Source of the DNA: JANXUC01 sp964619065
GTDB lineage: Bacteria > Acidobacteriota > Terriglobia > Terriglobales > Acidobacteriaceae
Direction: 5' to 3'
DNA length: 64,000 bases
Assembly (NCBI GenBank): GCA_964619065.1
Contig: CAZUCC010000008.1
Location: 1 to 64,000, forward strand
Of the stretch, positions 8,970-17,820 are shown one piece after another. A program made the position numbers and the translations under genes. The notes beneath the pieces were generated by a model. It had not been told where the DNA came from. It worked only from the letters and a program-made list of their open reading frames with translations, and made no database searches. Positions within the stretch are counted from its first letter, which is position 1; the number at the start of each line of letters is the position of its first letter.

Positions 8970-9218
8970 ATGTACAGAATAGGGTTGGAGAGTTGTCCGT
9001 ATTGCGGGGGTTCGGATGTTTACGCTTCCCACCCCAAGAGCTTTTGGCAGGAGCTGCCGATCTTGTTTCTGCTCCGGCTAGCCAGATGTCATCACTGCAT
9101 GCACCGTCATTACCGTCCACTCTTTGTGCCTACTCCGCAACGCCCTCCGCGTACTGAGGGGTCGAAACCGCTCCGGCAAGTCGGCCTGGACAAGCCAATC
9201 GAGCACCGCTCGGCTTAG
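8970..9218 (+). CDS. Small zinc-ribbon protein
   Basis: About 82 residues with two Cys pairs, CPYC (residues 9-12) and CHHC (near residue 42), that could hold one zinc ion. A hydrophobic stretch lies between them (ELPILFLLRLA), then a Pro/Arg-rich tail. The ATG at 8970 is chosen because GGTAGGG lies about 8 nt upstream. The open frame extends to 8829 but that part is unlike the zinc-ribbon part. The function is not known; similar short proteins are often uncharacterised. Confidence 0.55.
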   Translation: MYRIGLESCPYCGGSDVYASHPKSFWQELPILFLLRLARCHHCMHRHYRPLFVPTPQRPPRTEGSKPLRQVGLDKPIEHRSA

Positions 9219-9227
9219 TAATATGAT

Positions 9228-9246
9228 TGCCTGCAGACGGCAGGCA
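9228..9246. terminator. Possible bidirectional hairpin between convergent genes
   Basis: A perfect 7-bp inverted repeat (TGCCTGC and GCAGGCA, 5-nt loop) sits between the stop codons of the zinc-ribbon gene and the response regulator. There is no U-tract, so termination is only suggested by position. Confidence 0.4.
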
Positions 9247-9266
9247 GAAGAAGTAAGCTTTCAGCC

Positions 9267-10670
9267 TTACGCCCGCGCCGAAAGCTTTCTCTCGCCTGTA
9301 TCACCGAGCCGGTAATGACGAATCTTATACAGCAGCGCCTTGTAGCTGATCTTCAGCAACGCCGCTGCCTGCTTCCGGTTCCAGTTAGTTTGCTCAAGAG
9401 CTCGCGCGATAGCGTCGGCTTCCGCTCCGTCTTTCGCGTTGCGTCCCAGTGACTTCAGTCCACCCAGATCGTCCGCTCCCGGAGAAACATCGGGCTGCAA
9501 ACTGACTCCTCCATCGCCCTTGGGATGGAGTTCACTCAAAGCGAGTTTCTCGTCGGCCAGAATCAAATAGCGCTTGATGAAATTGCTGAGTTCGCGCAAG
9601 TTGCCCGGCCACGAGTGCGCCAGGCACGCGTCCATGAGCGATGGAGAAAGTGGTAAGGGCGGGCGGCCATAGCGTTCGGACATGCGTGACATGAAGTGCT
9701 TCAGCAGAATCGGAATCTCTTCCTTACGCTCGCGCAACGGCGGAAGCGACAGAGAGAAGGCGTTCAGCCGGTAGTAAAGATCTTCACGCAACGTTTTGTT
9801 CGCCAGCGCCTGTGGAATGTTGATGTTGGTTGCTGCCAGGATGCGCACATCCACCTTGATCACCGTGCGACTGCCCAGGCGTGAGAACTGCTGGTCCTGC
9901 AGCACGTGCAGGAGCTTGGCCTGCAATTGCGGCGGCATTTCCCCGATTTCGTCCAGCAAGATCGTGCCCCGGTTGCAGAGCTCAAATTTGCCCGGTTTGG
10001 GATGAGTTGCCCCGGTAAATGCACCCGCCTCATAGCCGAACAATTCGCTTTCCAGCAGGTCGGCCGGCACCGCGGCGCAATTCACCTTAAGAAACGTGCG
10101 ATGCGCGCGCGGTGAAAGTTTGTGCACCAGGCGAGCCAGCACTTCCTTGCCTGTGCCGCTTTCGCCCAGCAGGAGAACGGGAATATCAACGTTCGCTACC
10201 AGAGCAGATTGTGCGCGGATTTTCTTCATCGCCGGACTGGCCGCGACGAAGAATACGTCATCGCACAGTTCTTCCACTTCACCGGCGTACGCCATTTTCT
10301 TCGGCTCGATGCACTGCTCAATGACAGCGTCGAGCTCTGCTTTCTGAAAAGGCTTGGTCAGATAGTCGCTCGCGCCCAGCCGGATCGCCTGCACCACCTT
10401 GCGCGTATCGCTCACGCAAGAGAGCATGATGACTTTCACGCTTGGGCGCAGCTGCCGCACTTGTTCCAGGGTTTGCAGGCCGTCAATCCCGGGCATGAGC
10501 AGGTCGAGCAACACGAGATCCGGCTCCGAACCTTTTTGCAGCAACTCGATGGCTTCTTCGCCGGTGCTCGCCGTCTCCACCGCATACTCGTCGAGTTCGA
10601 GGAGCGTCTTGATATAGCGCAGCATCCCCGGCTCATCGTCCACCAGAAGAATTTTCTTGGCTTGCTTCAT
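9267..10670 (-). CDS. Sigma-54-dependent response regulator (NtrC family; PrsR-like)
   Basis: 467 residues with three domains. The receiver domain (1-120) has the acidic pair D11/D12, phospho-acceptor D56 and TKPF lysine near 106. The AAA+ domain (about 140-370) has Walker A GESGTGKE at 169-176, a GAFTGA loop at 216-221 that contacts sigma-54, Walker B TILLDE and the FRED-like REDLYYRL. The Fis-type HTH (about 425-452) reads WNRKQAAALLKISYKALLYKI. It should activate RpoN-dependent promoters when phosphorylated by the kinase encoded just upstream (ATGA overlap). Kinase/regulator pairs of this type accompany exosortase/PEP-CTERM systems (PrsK/PrsR). The HTH is nearly the same as in the proteins at 12542-13612 and 22341-23303. 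Confidence 0.92.
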   Translation of the reverse strand: MKQAKKILLVDDEPGMLRYIKTLLELDEYAVETASTGEEAIELLQKGSEPDLVLLDLLMPGIDGLQTLEQVRQLRPSVKVIMLSCVSDTRKVVQAIRLGASDYLTKPFQKAELDAVIEQCIEPKKMAYAGEVEELCDDVFFVAASPAMKKIRAQSALVANVDIPVLLLGESGTGKEVLARLVHKLSPRAHRTFLKVNCAAVPADLLESELFGYEAGAFTGATHPKPGKFELCNRGTILLDEIGEMPPQLQAKLLHVLQDQQFSRLGSRTVIKVDVRILAATNINIPQALANKTLREDLYYRLNAFSLSLPPLRERKEEIPILLKHFMSRMSERYGRPPLPLSPSLMDACLAHSWPGNLRELSNFIKRYLILADEKLALSELHPKGDGGVSLQPDVSPGADDLGGLKSLGRNAKDGAEADAIARALEQTNWNRKQAAALLKISYKALLYKIRHYRLGDTGERKLSARA

Positions 10671-11593
10671 TGCTTACCTCGATTTGTATCCAGCGGGTTG
10701 GCAGGAGTCAGCGGAATGAGAAAACTAAACTTGCACCCAGCGCCTGCGTCGCTCTCGACCCACACCTTTCCGCCAAAAGCACTGACGAAACGGCGCACGA
10801 TGGCCAAGCCCAGGCCCGTGCCGTCTGTCTCGCTGCTGCTCTGCGGAATCCGGAAGAAGTCATCGAACACTTCCTGGTGAAATTCGGGTCCGATGCCAGG
10901 TCCGGTGTCCGCCACGCTGACCTTGATCGCGTTGGGCGCCGTCTGCGTGCGACGTCGTCGGTCGTTAGGGAAACTCGAGGGCTGCATGGCGCGGCGCTCC
11001 CACATGTAGGGATCGGCGTGCAGCCATACCGTTCCCCCCGTAGGCGTGAACTTGCATGCATTGTCGAGAAGATTAGAAATAATGCGCTGCACCTTCGGTG
11101 CGTCGAAGGGAAAGGGCGCGATCTTTTCATTCGCCAGAAAATATAGCGCGAGTCCTTTTTCCTGAAAACGCGGCGACCACAAGCTGCAAACTTCCGCGAG
11201 GCTGGCGTTCAGGTCGCCCATCTCGAATCGCAATCGCATTTCGCCAGTTTCCAAAACGCTGTAGGTGAGGAAATCTTGGATAAAATTTTGCAGACGATTG
11301 CAGCTCGATGCCATGTCCTGCAACACTTCGTGCTGGCGGTCATTCAATGCTCCCAGCTTTTCTCCCTGTAGAACACCGACATAGCCGGAGATGATCGACA
11401 GCGGCGTCTTCAGATCGTGAGCTGCTGAAGCCAGGGATGTTGTGCAACGCTGGTAACGCTCCCGCAAGCGCTCGAATTGCTCCTCCACATCCGGCAATGA
11501 GTCTTTGGAAACAACATCTTTGCGGCGCGGGGTGGGTTCGGACGCCGGTGCCTCAACCTGAGAAACGACTGCATTCTTCGGAGTAGGTGTCAT
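10667..11593 (-). CDS. Soluble sensor histidine kinase
   Basis: About 308 residues with no membrane segment, so a cytoplasmic kinase. A short N-terminal linker and coiled coil (EEQFERLRERYQRC) lead to HisKA with the phospho-acceptor H59 in AAHDLKTPLS. The HATPase domain follows with the N box NLLDNACKF, G1 DTGPGIG, F box and G2 GTGLGLAI. There is no sensory domain beyond the first 40 residues, so the signal is unclear. The open frame extends upstream to 12013, but that part overlaps the divergent PilZ gene and looks non-coding. The ATG at 11593 lacks a strong ribosome binding site. It overlaps the regulator start by ATGA, so the two are co-translated partners. Confidence 0.88.
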   Translation of the reverse strand: MTPTPKNAVVSQVEAPASEPTPRRKDVVSKDSLPDVEEQFERLRERYQRCTTSLASAAHDLKTPLSIISGYVGVLQGEKLGALNDRQHEVLQDMASSCNRLQNFIQDFLTYSVLETGEMRLRFEMGDLNASLAEVCSLWSPRFQEKGLALYFLANEKIAPFPFDAPKVQRIISNLLDNACKFTPTGGTVWLHADPYMWERRAMQPSSFPNDRRRRTQTAPNAIKVSVADTGPGIGPEFHQEVFDDFFRIPQSSSETDGTGLGLAIVRRFVSAFGGKVWVESDAGAGCKFSFLIPLTPANPLDTNRGKQ

Positions 11594-11971
11594 GGGCTTC
11601 GGAGTACTGAACTTAGCGAGGGGAGGAGAGACAAATTCAGCAGTTAGGGGGGTGCTGAATTGACCTAATCTTAGGGTGGAACGTAGTCGATTGTCAACGC
11701 AAATTGTCAGGAAATTCTCCAGAAACGGAAAAATATTGCACAATCGAGCCGGACGTACCAAACAAACCGGGAAGAGAACGGTGAGGGAACCCCGGGTCCA
11801 ACCCGTGTTCAGGTAAACGAATATCCCGCCAAACGGTGATTGCACGCCGAGTTTCCCAAATCCGTCCCCAAAAGTTGGTCCTAGCCCCAAAAACTCACCC
11901 AAACTCCTCCTCTTTGGCCCATGAGATGCCACTGGGACAGGTTCAGAGCCACTTAAATCAGGGATAATCCT
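11594..11971. other. Divergent promoter region between kinase and PilZ genes
   Basis: About 380 nt. It contains a direct repeat ATTGTCA at 11690-11696 and 11703-11709 (13-nt period) and a short inverted repeat ATTG-CA-CAAT at 11735-11744. Either could be regulatory, but both are short. No convincing -24/-12 site was found on either strand. Confidence 0.35.
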
Positions 11972-12355
11972 TTGAATCATCAGGTACCTAGCCGGGAACG
12001 ACGAAAGTGGCATCGCTTACCCCTAGCCCTCCCCGTATTTCTACGGAGTGTTGGTAGCGATGGCAAGGAGTCCCTTGAGTTCGCCACTGGCCTCAACGTC
12101 AGTGCGGGCGGAATCCTGGTGGCGACTCGCCGGGCGCTTCCGCTGGCTATGCAGGCCCTTTTGGAGATTCCCGTCGCCCCCTTTGCCCTTCCCGCCAAAG
12201 CGCCGAAGACTTCGCGTAAGCTGCTTGCCAGGATCGTCCGGGTGATCCACGGTGAGGACTTCCACTTGATCGGGATGCGGTTCCAGCGGCCTTTGACTAC
12301 TGCTGCGGGAGCGCCTGAGAAATCCGTGAAGAAGAAACGTTCCTCCACAGTGTGA
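11972..12355 (+). CDS. PilZ-domain protein (probable c-di-GMP receptor)
   Basis: 127 residues, a single PilZ domain. RERRKWHRLPL supplies the arginine motif (RxxxR) and NVSAGGILV the [D/N]xSxxG motif. The C-terminal tail is basic (EKSVKKKRSS). The frame starts at TTG 11972 with an AGGGAT about 10 nt upstream; no ATG start is available at the N terminus. It is divergent from the kinase/regulator operon, which places c-di-GMP sensing beside sigma-54 signalling. It is related to the PilZ protein at 4338-4712 only at motif level. Confidence 0.82.
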   Translation: MNHQVPSRERRKWHRLPLALPVFLRSVGSDGKESLEFATGLNVSAGGILVATRRALPLAMQALLEIPVAPFALPAKAPKTSRKLLARIVRVIHGEDFHLIGMRFQRPLTTAAGAPEKSVKKKRSSTV

Positions 12356-12490
12356 AAGTCTTTTCCTTCCTTTTCCATGATAATGAATGGTACATAGCGG
12401 CCCCGTCGCCCCCGGCAAAGAATCTCTAAGAACTAGGTCAACTCATTCAAAATAAATGGATTACGTAGGGTTCCCTCGCCTGGTCTTCCG

Positions 12491-12508
12491 TGTGGGCACT
12501 TTGGTGCA
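12491..12508 (+). promoter_or_regulatory. Weak -24/-12 (sigma-54-like) promoter candidate
   Basis: TGGGCACTTTGGTGCA has GG at 12494-12495 and GC at 12506-12507 with the required 10-nt spacing, about 35 nt before the activator ATG. Only about 7 of 12 consensus positions match, so chance is quite possible. Confidence 0.25.
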
Positions 12509-12541
12509 TGATGTGCTCTACTTGGGGTGTGGTACAGAATT

Positions 12542-13612
12542 ATGCGCACATCAGTGACAAATCCTGGCAGTCCGCTGATTCAAAGTGTCGGTGAAATTCC
12601 GCCCGATTCCGTGATCTTTGGCCGTACCGATACCATGCGAATGGTGCGGGGACGCCTGGAAAAGATCGCGGGAGCCAACGTCCCCGTTCTTATCCAAGGG
12701 GAGAGCGGCACGGGGAAAGACATCATCGCCCGCCTGGTGCACCAGCTTTCGCCATGGCGGACAGGTCCCTATGTGAAGGTGAATTGTCCCGCGATACCGG
12801 GGACCCTGCTGGAAAGCGAGCTGTTCGGCTACGAAAAGGGTGCATTTACAGGCGCTTTCGGAACCAAACCCGGGCGGGTGGAGATGGCCCACCGCGGCAC
12901 CCTGTTTCTCGACGAAATCTCGGAACTGGATTCCGGTTTGCAGTCTAAACTCCTGCAATTGCTACAAGATGGCCAGTTTTGTCGGATTGGGGCACAGGAA
13001 GACAAAAAAGTGGAAGTGCGCGTCGTCTGCGCCACCAACCGCAAGCTCGAGCACGAAATCGAGAGTGGAACTTTCCGTCAGGATCTGTTTTACCGTATCA
13101 ACGTGGTCAACCTGTATCTGCCCCCGTTACGAGAGCGCCGTGCCGATCTGGAAGAATTGGTTGACTACTTCCTCGAACACTACAACCACAAGTTCAATTG
13201 CAGAGCGAAACCGTTCTCTGGCGAAATGATGAATACCCTGAAGAACTATCATTTTCCGGGGAACATTCGCGAACTCGAGAACATGTTGAAGCGCTATGTC
13301 ATCCTCGGTAATGAGGAAGCCATCAGCGGAGATATGGTCCCCCGGGAACCCGATCTGTTCGCGGCCGAGATTTCGGTGGATGGACCGATCTCATTGAAGA
13401 AGCTGACCCGTCAGGCGGTTCACGAAATGGAGCGCCGAATCATCCTGCGGGTTCTCCAGCATCATCACTGGAACCGGAAGCAGGCGGCGCGAGCTCTGAA
13501 TATCAGCTACCGTGCCTTGCTGTACAAGATTCGCAATGCTGGATTGCCCTCGCGCCGGAACCAGCCCCTTCCCGCTGGAGCCGCTGGCACGGAAGTGCAT
13601 CTTGCTGAGTAA
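12542..13612 (+). CDS. Sigma-54-dependent transcriptional activator without receiver domain
   Basis: About 356 residues. A short N-terminal segment of about 25 residues replaces the receiver domain, so activity is not set by phosphorylation of this protein. The AAA+ domain has Walker A GESGTGKD (53-60), GAFTGA (100-105), Walker B TLFLDE and RQDLFYRI. The C-terminal Fis HTH is WNRKQAARALNISYRALLYKI. The start could be GTG 12527 or ATG 12542; I prefer the ATG. It stands alone between the two-component genes and the PEP-CTERM gene. A constitutive or partner-controlled activator of the same promoters as the response regulator is a reasonable inference from the shared HTH. Confidence 0.9.
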   Translation: MRTSVTNPGSPLIQSVGEIPPDSVIFGRTDTMRMVRGRLEKIAGANVPVLIQGESGTGKDIIARLVHQLSPWRTGPYVKVNCPAIPGTLLESELFGYEKGAFTGAFGTKPGRVEMAHRGTLFLDEISELDSGLQSKLLQLLQDGQFCRIGAQEDKKVEVRVVCATNRKLEHEIESGTFRQDLFYRINVVNLYLPPLRERRADLEELVDYFLEHYNHKFNCRAKPFSGEMMNTLKNYHFPGNIRELENMLKRYVILGNEEAISGDMVPREPDLFAAEISVDGPISLKKLTRQAVHEMERRIILRVLQHHHWNRKQAARALNISYRALLYKIRNAGLPSRRNQPLPAGAAGTEVHLAE

Positions 13613-13636
13613 GACGCAGAGGATTACTTCTAGAGT

Positions 13637-13656
13637 GCAGACATTTGCATGTTTGC
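13637..13656. promoter_or_regulatory. Inverted repeat, possible upstream activator site for the PEP-CTERM gene
   Basis: GCAGACAT-TTGC-ATGTTTGC: 8-bp arms with a single mismatch and a 4-nt centre. The centre lies about 68 nt upstream of the GG of the -24/-12 element at 13713-13730. The size and placement suit an enhancer site for a dimeric Fis-type HTH. Confidence 0.45.
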
Positions 13657-13712
13657 TATCCACAACCCCTTTGTAAGCTATTGATTCCAAAAATAAACAA
13701 TCCTTTAACACT

Positions 13713-13730
13713 TAGGTAACGCGATTGCAG
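13713..13730 (+). promoter_or_regulatory. Candidate sigma-54 promoter of the PEP-CTERM gene
   Basis: AGGTAACGCGATTGCA has GG at 13715-13716 and GC at 13727-13728 spaced by exactly 10 nt, with a full TTGCA at the -12 box. It lies about 97 nt upstream of the ATG. RpoN control of PEP-CTERM genes is known in other exosortase systems. Confidence 0.55.
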
Positions 13731-13824
13731 GTTATCCTGAGACAGTAGTCCGTCATGCGTCCGCCCCAAGGCGCAACGAGGCTACAAGTTTACAAGCTTG
13801 GCTGTATGACTCGGGAGGGTTGGA

Positions 13825-14430
13825 ATGCGCAAGATTGCTTTGTTGGCTGTATTGATTGCTGCAATGCCGCTGGCTTCATGGGCGAGCAGCAGCGTAGATT
13901 TCCAGGGTTTTAATGGCAAGGGTGCTTTTGCCAATGGTGTTTTATCTACTGGAGTTGGCTCCTCGCACTACTCTCTCGTCAACGGGATGGGTGCCGCGAG
14001 TATTTCGGGACCGAATCTCGGAAAGATCGTTTTCTCGACCGGCAAGTTAACAGGCTCGCTTCTTAAGGGTGGAACGTTCGCAGCAGGTGGCTCTTTCTCC
14101 ATCCTCGGAAACGGCAAGAACGGCGTTCCTGGTGGAACGCTTTTCGCCGGTAAATTCTCGGGTCCCGTGACCCTGGCTGTATCGGTTTCGGGCGGCGTTT
14201 ATCATTACACTCTGACGGGCACAATTGCCGGCATGTGGGGCGGCAAACTGGTGAATGGCAAGGTGAGCTTGAATCTGGCGGGCACAAAAGCCTGCAGAAC
14301 CTGCCTGCATTTCACCGGCGGCGATGTGAATATTGCCCTGCCGGTACCGGAGCCAGGGACCTTGTCGCTCCTCGGAGCTGGCTTGGTCGGTTTGGCCGGT
14401 GTGGTACGCCGTCGCTCAATTCACGTCTAA
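13825..14430 (+). CDS. PEP-CTERM sorting-signal surface protein
   Basis: 201 residues. The signal peptide is residues 1-20 (KIALLAVLIAAMPLASWA). The mature part is Gly/Ser-rich and beta-strand-like, without a known domain; it has a single CRTC pair near residues 157-160. The C-terminal sorting signal is complete: VPEPGT at 174-179, a hydrophobic helix SLLGAGLVGLAGVV and the basic end RRR. It should be recognised by the exosortase at 21004 and processed at the cell surface. A strong GGGAGGG lies just upstream of the ATG. It is a single-gene unit between a sigma-54-like promoter and a strong terminator, and the only PEP-CTERM protein in the window. Confidence 0.93.
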   Translation: MRKIALLAVLIAAMPLASWASSSVDFQGFNGKGAFANGVLSTGVGSSHYSLVNGMGAASISGPNLGKIVFSTGKLTGSLLKGGTFAAGGSFSILGNGKNGVPGGTLFAGKFSGPVTLAVSVSGGVYHYTLTGTIAGMWGGKLVNGKVSLNLAGTKACRTCLHFTGGDVNIALPVPEPGTLSLLGAGLVGLAGVVRRRSIHV

Positions 14431-14470
14431 AGCTTGACTTATAGAGTTTTTCAGCCAACAACAAAGCATA

Positions 14471-14500
14471 AACCCGCCGCCGAAAAGCGGCGGTTTTTTT
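14471..14500 (+). terminator. Rho-independent terminator after the PEP-CTERM gene
   Basis: A perfect 7-bp stem CCGCCGC/GCGGCGG with a 6-nt loop (CGAAAA), followed by seven T residues. Confidence 0.93.
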
Positions 14501-14620
14501 GCGTTGAGCTGGATTTTCTGCGTGCGACCGATTGGATAGGTAGCAGCGAAGGCTCCCACTTTGCCTCCAAATCTGAGGGGTAAGCTACAATAGTGCCCGA
14601 CGCGTCTCACACCCAGAGAA

Positions 14621-15718
14621 TTGAAGAAGGAATCGACAAGCAGTTTGGAAAGCCCGGCCCAAAATCGAAAAAATACACCGGTTTTTGTGCTTGGGAGTCC
14701 CCGCTCGGGGACGACGCTGCTTTACGGCATGCTGCTCTCGTCGGGCGGATTCGCTGTTTATCTTGCTGAATCCAACGTCTTTAATAATTTAATGCCGCGT
14801 TTCGGAGATTTGCGTTCTTCGACTAACCGCGAGCGCTTGATGGACGCATGGCTGCAAAGTAAGCTCTTCCTCTCCTCCGGCCTTGACGCTGATCACATCC
14901 GGCAACGAATCCTTCAGGAATGCCGGGATGGTGGCGATTTTCTGCGTATTGTCATGGGAGAAATCTGTTCCCTGCAGGGGATGCACCGCTGGGCGGAGAA
15001 CTCACCGGAAGGAATGCTGTATCTCCCACTGATTAAACAACTGATTCCGGATGCCCTGATTGTGCACATTATTCGCGACGGTCGCGATGTGGCGACATCG
15101 CTCGGAAAACTGCGTTATGTCCGCGGTTTCCCTTGGGAGGAGCGTCATGGGCTGATCGGATGCGGGCTTTATTGGGAGTGGATTGTACAGAAAGGCCGCA
15201 CTTTCGGGCAGGCGCTGGGCTCGGATTATATGGAACTTCACTTCGAGGATTTGATCGCGCGTCCTCAGGAGACGCTGGATCAAGTTGGCCGTTTCATTGA
15301 CCATCGCTTGGATTATGAAGTCATCCAGCAAACGGCATACGGCTCTGTGGGCAAACCAAATACGTCGTTTCGCACGGAATCGCCAAAGGCGGGCTTCAGT
15401 CCCGTGGGGCGATGGAAAAAGAGTTTTACCCAGGAACAATTGTTGCGTTTCGAGCGGCTGGTGGGCAAGAGCCTGAAGGAACTTGGCTATGCGCCCGCTA
15501 CGGAAGGCGCGGAGAAAGGTTTGGATCTTTCGTTGCGGGCCACGCGGTTGCTGCACCGAACGTATTTTGAGTCCAAGCTCGTGTACAAGAACAACGGTTT
15601 GGTGCGAGCGTTGCGGCCTGTCACAAAGGGATCAGATCTCGATGAATTTGTGCTGGCCGACGATCATCCTGCCGTCGTAAAGCAGATATCCCCTCAATCT
15701 TCGCCTCAGTCCTCGTAA
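14621..15718 (+). CDS. PAPS-dependent sulfotransferase (Sulfotransfer_3 type)
   Basis: 365 residues. The 5'-phosphosulfate loop is LGSPRSGTT (residues 24-32). The 3'-phosphate-binding segment is IIRDGRDVATS, near residues 147-157. It should transfer sulfate from PAPS to a hydroxyl or amino group; the acceptor is not readable from sequence but the locus suggests a polysaccharide. It is clearly a paralog of the protein at 35975-37018 (shared ...YLAESNVFN..., DGRDVA, GSVGKPNTSF). The start is TTG at 14621, the only reasonable start before the P-loop; the ribosome binding site is weak. No signal peptide, so cytoplasmic. Confidence 0.85.
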   Translation: MKKESTSSLESPAQNRKNTPVFVLGSPRSGTTLLYGMLLSSGGFAVYLAESNVFNNLMPRFGDLRSSTNRERLMDAWLQSKLFLSSGLDADHIRQRILQECRDGGDFLRIVMGEICSLQGMHRWAENSPEGMLYLPLIKQLIPDALIVHIIRDGRDVATSLGKLRYVRGFPWEERHGLIGCGLYWEWIVQKGRTFGQALGSDYMELHFEDLIARPQETLDQVGRFIDHRLDYEVIQQTAYGSVGKPNTSFRTESPKAGFSPVGRWKKSFTQEQLLRFERLVGKSLKELGYAPATEGAEKGLDLSLRATRLLHRTYFESKLVYKNNGLVRALRPVTKGSDLDEFVLADDHPAVVKQISPQSSPQSS

Positions 15719-15855
15719 GTTCGCCGGCATGCGTAGTTCCTCCACGGCGTTAGCCCCACCGCCGCGATGTTCGCGGGCCTACGACCCAAGACTCAACCTG
15801 AGCATCCGCGCTATGATTCCTCCGGCAGGGTTGTATCTGCGGCAGGGGAGCAACT

Positions 15856-17820
15856 ATGGCAGGCAGCACATGGGATCGGGAACTGGGCATGCGCCGGAAA
15901 ATCACGCGCCGGGATTTCTTGAATGGAGCCGCGGTTGCGGTGGGCGGATCGATTGTAGGAGCGGCAGCCGGGTCTTCTTTTGGTTCGGCGGCTGGTCTTC
16001 CTTCGGCGTTAGTTTCGGTCCCCGACACGGCCGCGAGTACTGCGGCTGGAAAAGATGCGTTCGAGAAGGATCCCAACTATTATCCTCCGGCCCTGATGGG
16101 TATGCGCGGCAACCACGATGGAACCTACACTTACGCACACAAATTGCGCGATGGAGACTTCTGGGAAGGTGAGGGCAAACCGCAGCCGACAGGCGAGAAG
16201 TATGACCTGGTTGTGGTGGGCGGAGGGATCAGCGGCCTGGCAGCTGCTTACTTCTTTCGTAAACATGCCGGTTCCAAAGCAAGAATCCTTGTCCTGGACA
16301 ATCACGATGATTTCGGAGGACACGCCAAGCGTAATGAGTTTCGTGTCGGTAAGCGGCTTCTGCTGGCGAATGGCGGTACGCAATCGATTGAGAATCCTTC
16401 GGAATACAGCAGAGTTTCGAAGGAATTGCTGGTAGAGCTAGGGATTGAGACTTCTCACTTCTACAAAGACTACGATCGCAAGCTCTACGACAAGCTCGGT
16501 ACCGGATGCTTCTTTGACCGTGAGACGTTTGGCGAGGACCGCTTGGTTACGGGTATGGGATCAACGCCGTGGCCGGAGTTTCTAGCGAAGACACCGCTGT
16601 CGGACGTGTGCAAGCGCGAGATCGCTCGGCTCTACTCGGAGAAAGTCGACTACCTGCCGGGGCTTTCGCGTGAAGCGAAGCGCAAACGGCTGGCGAAAAT
16701 CAGTTACGCCGATTTTTTGACGAAGATCTGCAAAGCGCCCGCTGAAGTCCTGCCGTTTTTCCAAACGTATACTCACGATTTATTTGCGGTGGGCATCGAG
16801 GCTATCTCGGCTTTGGCGTGCTTTGAGAATCCCGACGACTATGGGGCAATGATTTATCCGGGGTTTGACGGGATGAAATTGGGAACGCCCGCAGAAGAAG
16901 AGCCGTACATTTTTCATTTTCCTGATGGCAACGCTTCGATTGCGCGTTTGCTGGTACGTTCCCTGGTGCCCGGAAGTATGCCCGGTAGCACGATGGATGA
17001 TGTTGTGACCACCCACGCCGATTACGCCCGGCTGGATGAAGCGAGTTCAGAAGTGCAAATTCGTCTCAATAGCACGGTAGTGCAGGCGCGCCACATGGGG
17101 CCTCGGCAAACCGCCAAAGAGGTGGAGATTGCCTACGTTCACGCGGACAAGTTGCAATCGGTGCGGGCGAGTCATTGTGTCCTGGCTTGCTACAACATGA
17201 TGATTCCGTATTTGTGTCCGGAGTTGCCGGAGAAGCAGAAAGAAGCGCTGCACTATGGTGTGAAGGAGCCGCTCATCTACACACACGTAGCTCTGCGGAA
17301 CTGGCAGGCGTTCCAAAAACTGGGAATTCGGAACATCGTTTCGCCCGGCAGCTACCACTGCTTTACGGCGCTGGATTTTCCGGTGAGCATTGGCGACTAC
17401 CAATTTCCTAGCCAGCCGGAAGAGCCCATGGTGCTGTTTATGCTGCGCACCCCATGCCATCCTGGGCTGAAACGCCGTGATCAATACCGTGCGGGACGGG
17501 TTGAACTATTGAAAACGCCATTCTCCACTTTCGAGCGCAACATTCGGGAGCAGTTGCAGAAAATGCTGGGCGCGGCCGGATTCGATTCCGCGCGCGACAT
17601 CGCGGGAATCACGGTGAACCGCTGGGCTCACGGATACGCTTACGAATACAACTCGCTGTCGGATCCGGACTGGCCGGCGGCGGAGCGACCGTGTGTGGTA
17701 GGCCGGAAGCAGTTTGGCCGGATCTCGATTGCGAACTCCGACGCAGCAGCGAGTGCGTACACGAATGCTGCGATTGACCAGGCCTACCGTGCAGTGCAGG
17801 AAGTAGTGAAGGCGGTGTAA
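15856..17820 (+). CDS. Tat-exported FAD-dependent oxidoreductase, spermidine dehydrogenase-like
   Basis: 654 residues. The N terminus has a twin-arginine signal (RRKITRRDFLNG, residues 13-24, then a weakly hydrophobic stretch), so it is folded and exported with its flavin. A Rossmann FAD motif, VVVGGGISGLAAAYFF, lies near residue 117, followed by an acidic residue in ILVLDNHDDFGGHA. The overall layout (DRELGM..ITRRDFLNG) resembles proteins annotated as spermidine dehydrogenase SpdH. Actual substrate specificity is unknown. It lies between the sulfotransferase and the TPR gene, convergent with the latter, and shows no obvious link to polysaccharide synthesis. Confidence 0.8.
   Translation: MAGSTWDRELGMRRKITRRDFLNGAAVAVGGSIVGAAAGSSFGSAAGLPSALVSVPDTAASTAAGKDAFEKDPNYYPPALMGMRGNHDGTYTYAHKLRDGDFWEGEGKPQPTGEKYDLVVVGGGISGLAAAYFFRKHAGSKARILVLDNHDDFGGHAKRNEFRVGKRLLLANGGTQSIENPSEYSRVSKELLVELGIETSHFYKDYDRKLYDKLGTGCFFDRETFGEDRLVTGMGSTPWPEFLAKTPLSDVCKREIARLYSEKVDYLPGLSREAKRKRLAKISYADFLTKICKAPAEVLPFFQTYTHDLFAVGIEAISALACFENPDDYGAMIYPGFDGMKLGTPAEEEPYIFHFPDGNASIARLLVRSLVPGSMPGSTMDDVVTTHADYARLDEASSEVQIRLNSTVVQARHMGPRQTAKEVEIAYVHADKLQSVRASHCVLACYNMMIPYLCPELPEKQKEALHYGVKEPLIYTHVALRNWQAFQKLGIRNIVSPGSYHCFTALDFPVSIGDYQFPSQPEEPMVLFMLRTPCHPGLKRRDQYRAGRVELLKTPFSTFERNIREQLQKMLGAAGFDSARDIAGITVNRWAHGYAYEYNSLSDPDWPAAERPCVVGRKQFGRISIANSDAAASAYTNAAIDQAYRAVQEVVKAV

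Noticed and set aside
11594..12013. N-terminal extension of the histidine kinase frame
   Set aside because: It would overlap the divergent PilZ gene and has no domain-like sequence; a promoter region is more likely.
14534..14547. GG-N10-GC site upstream of the sulfotransferase gene
   Set aside because: Matches only the four invariant bases, which is expected often by chance in GC-rich DNA.
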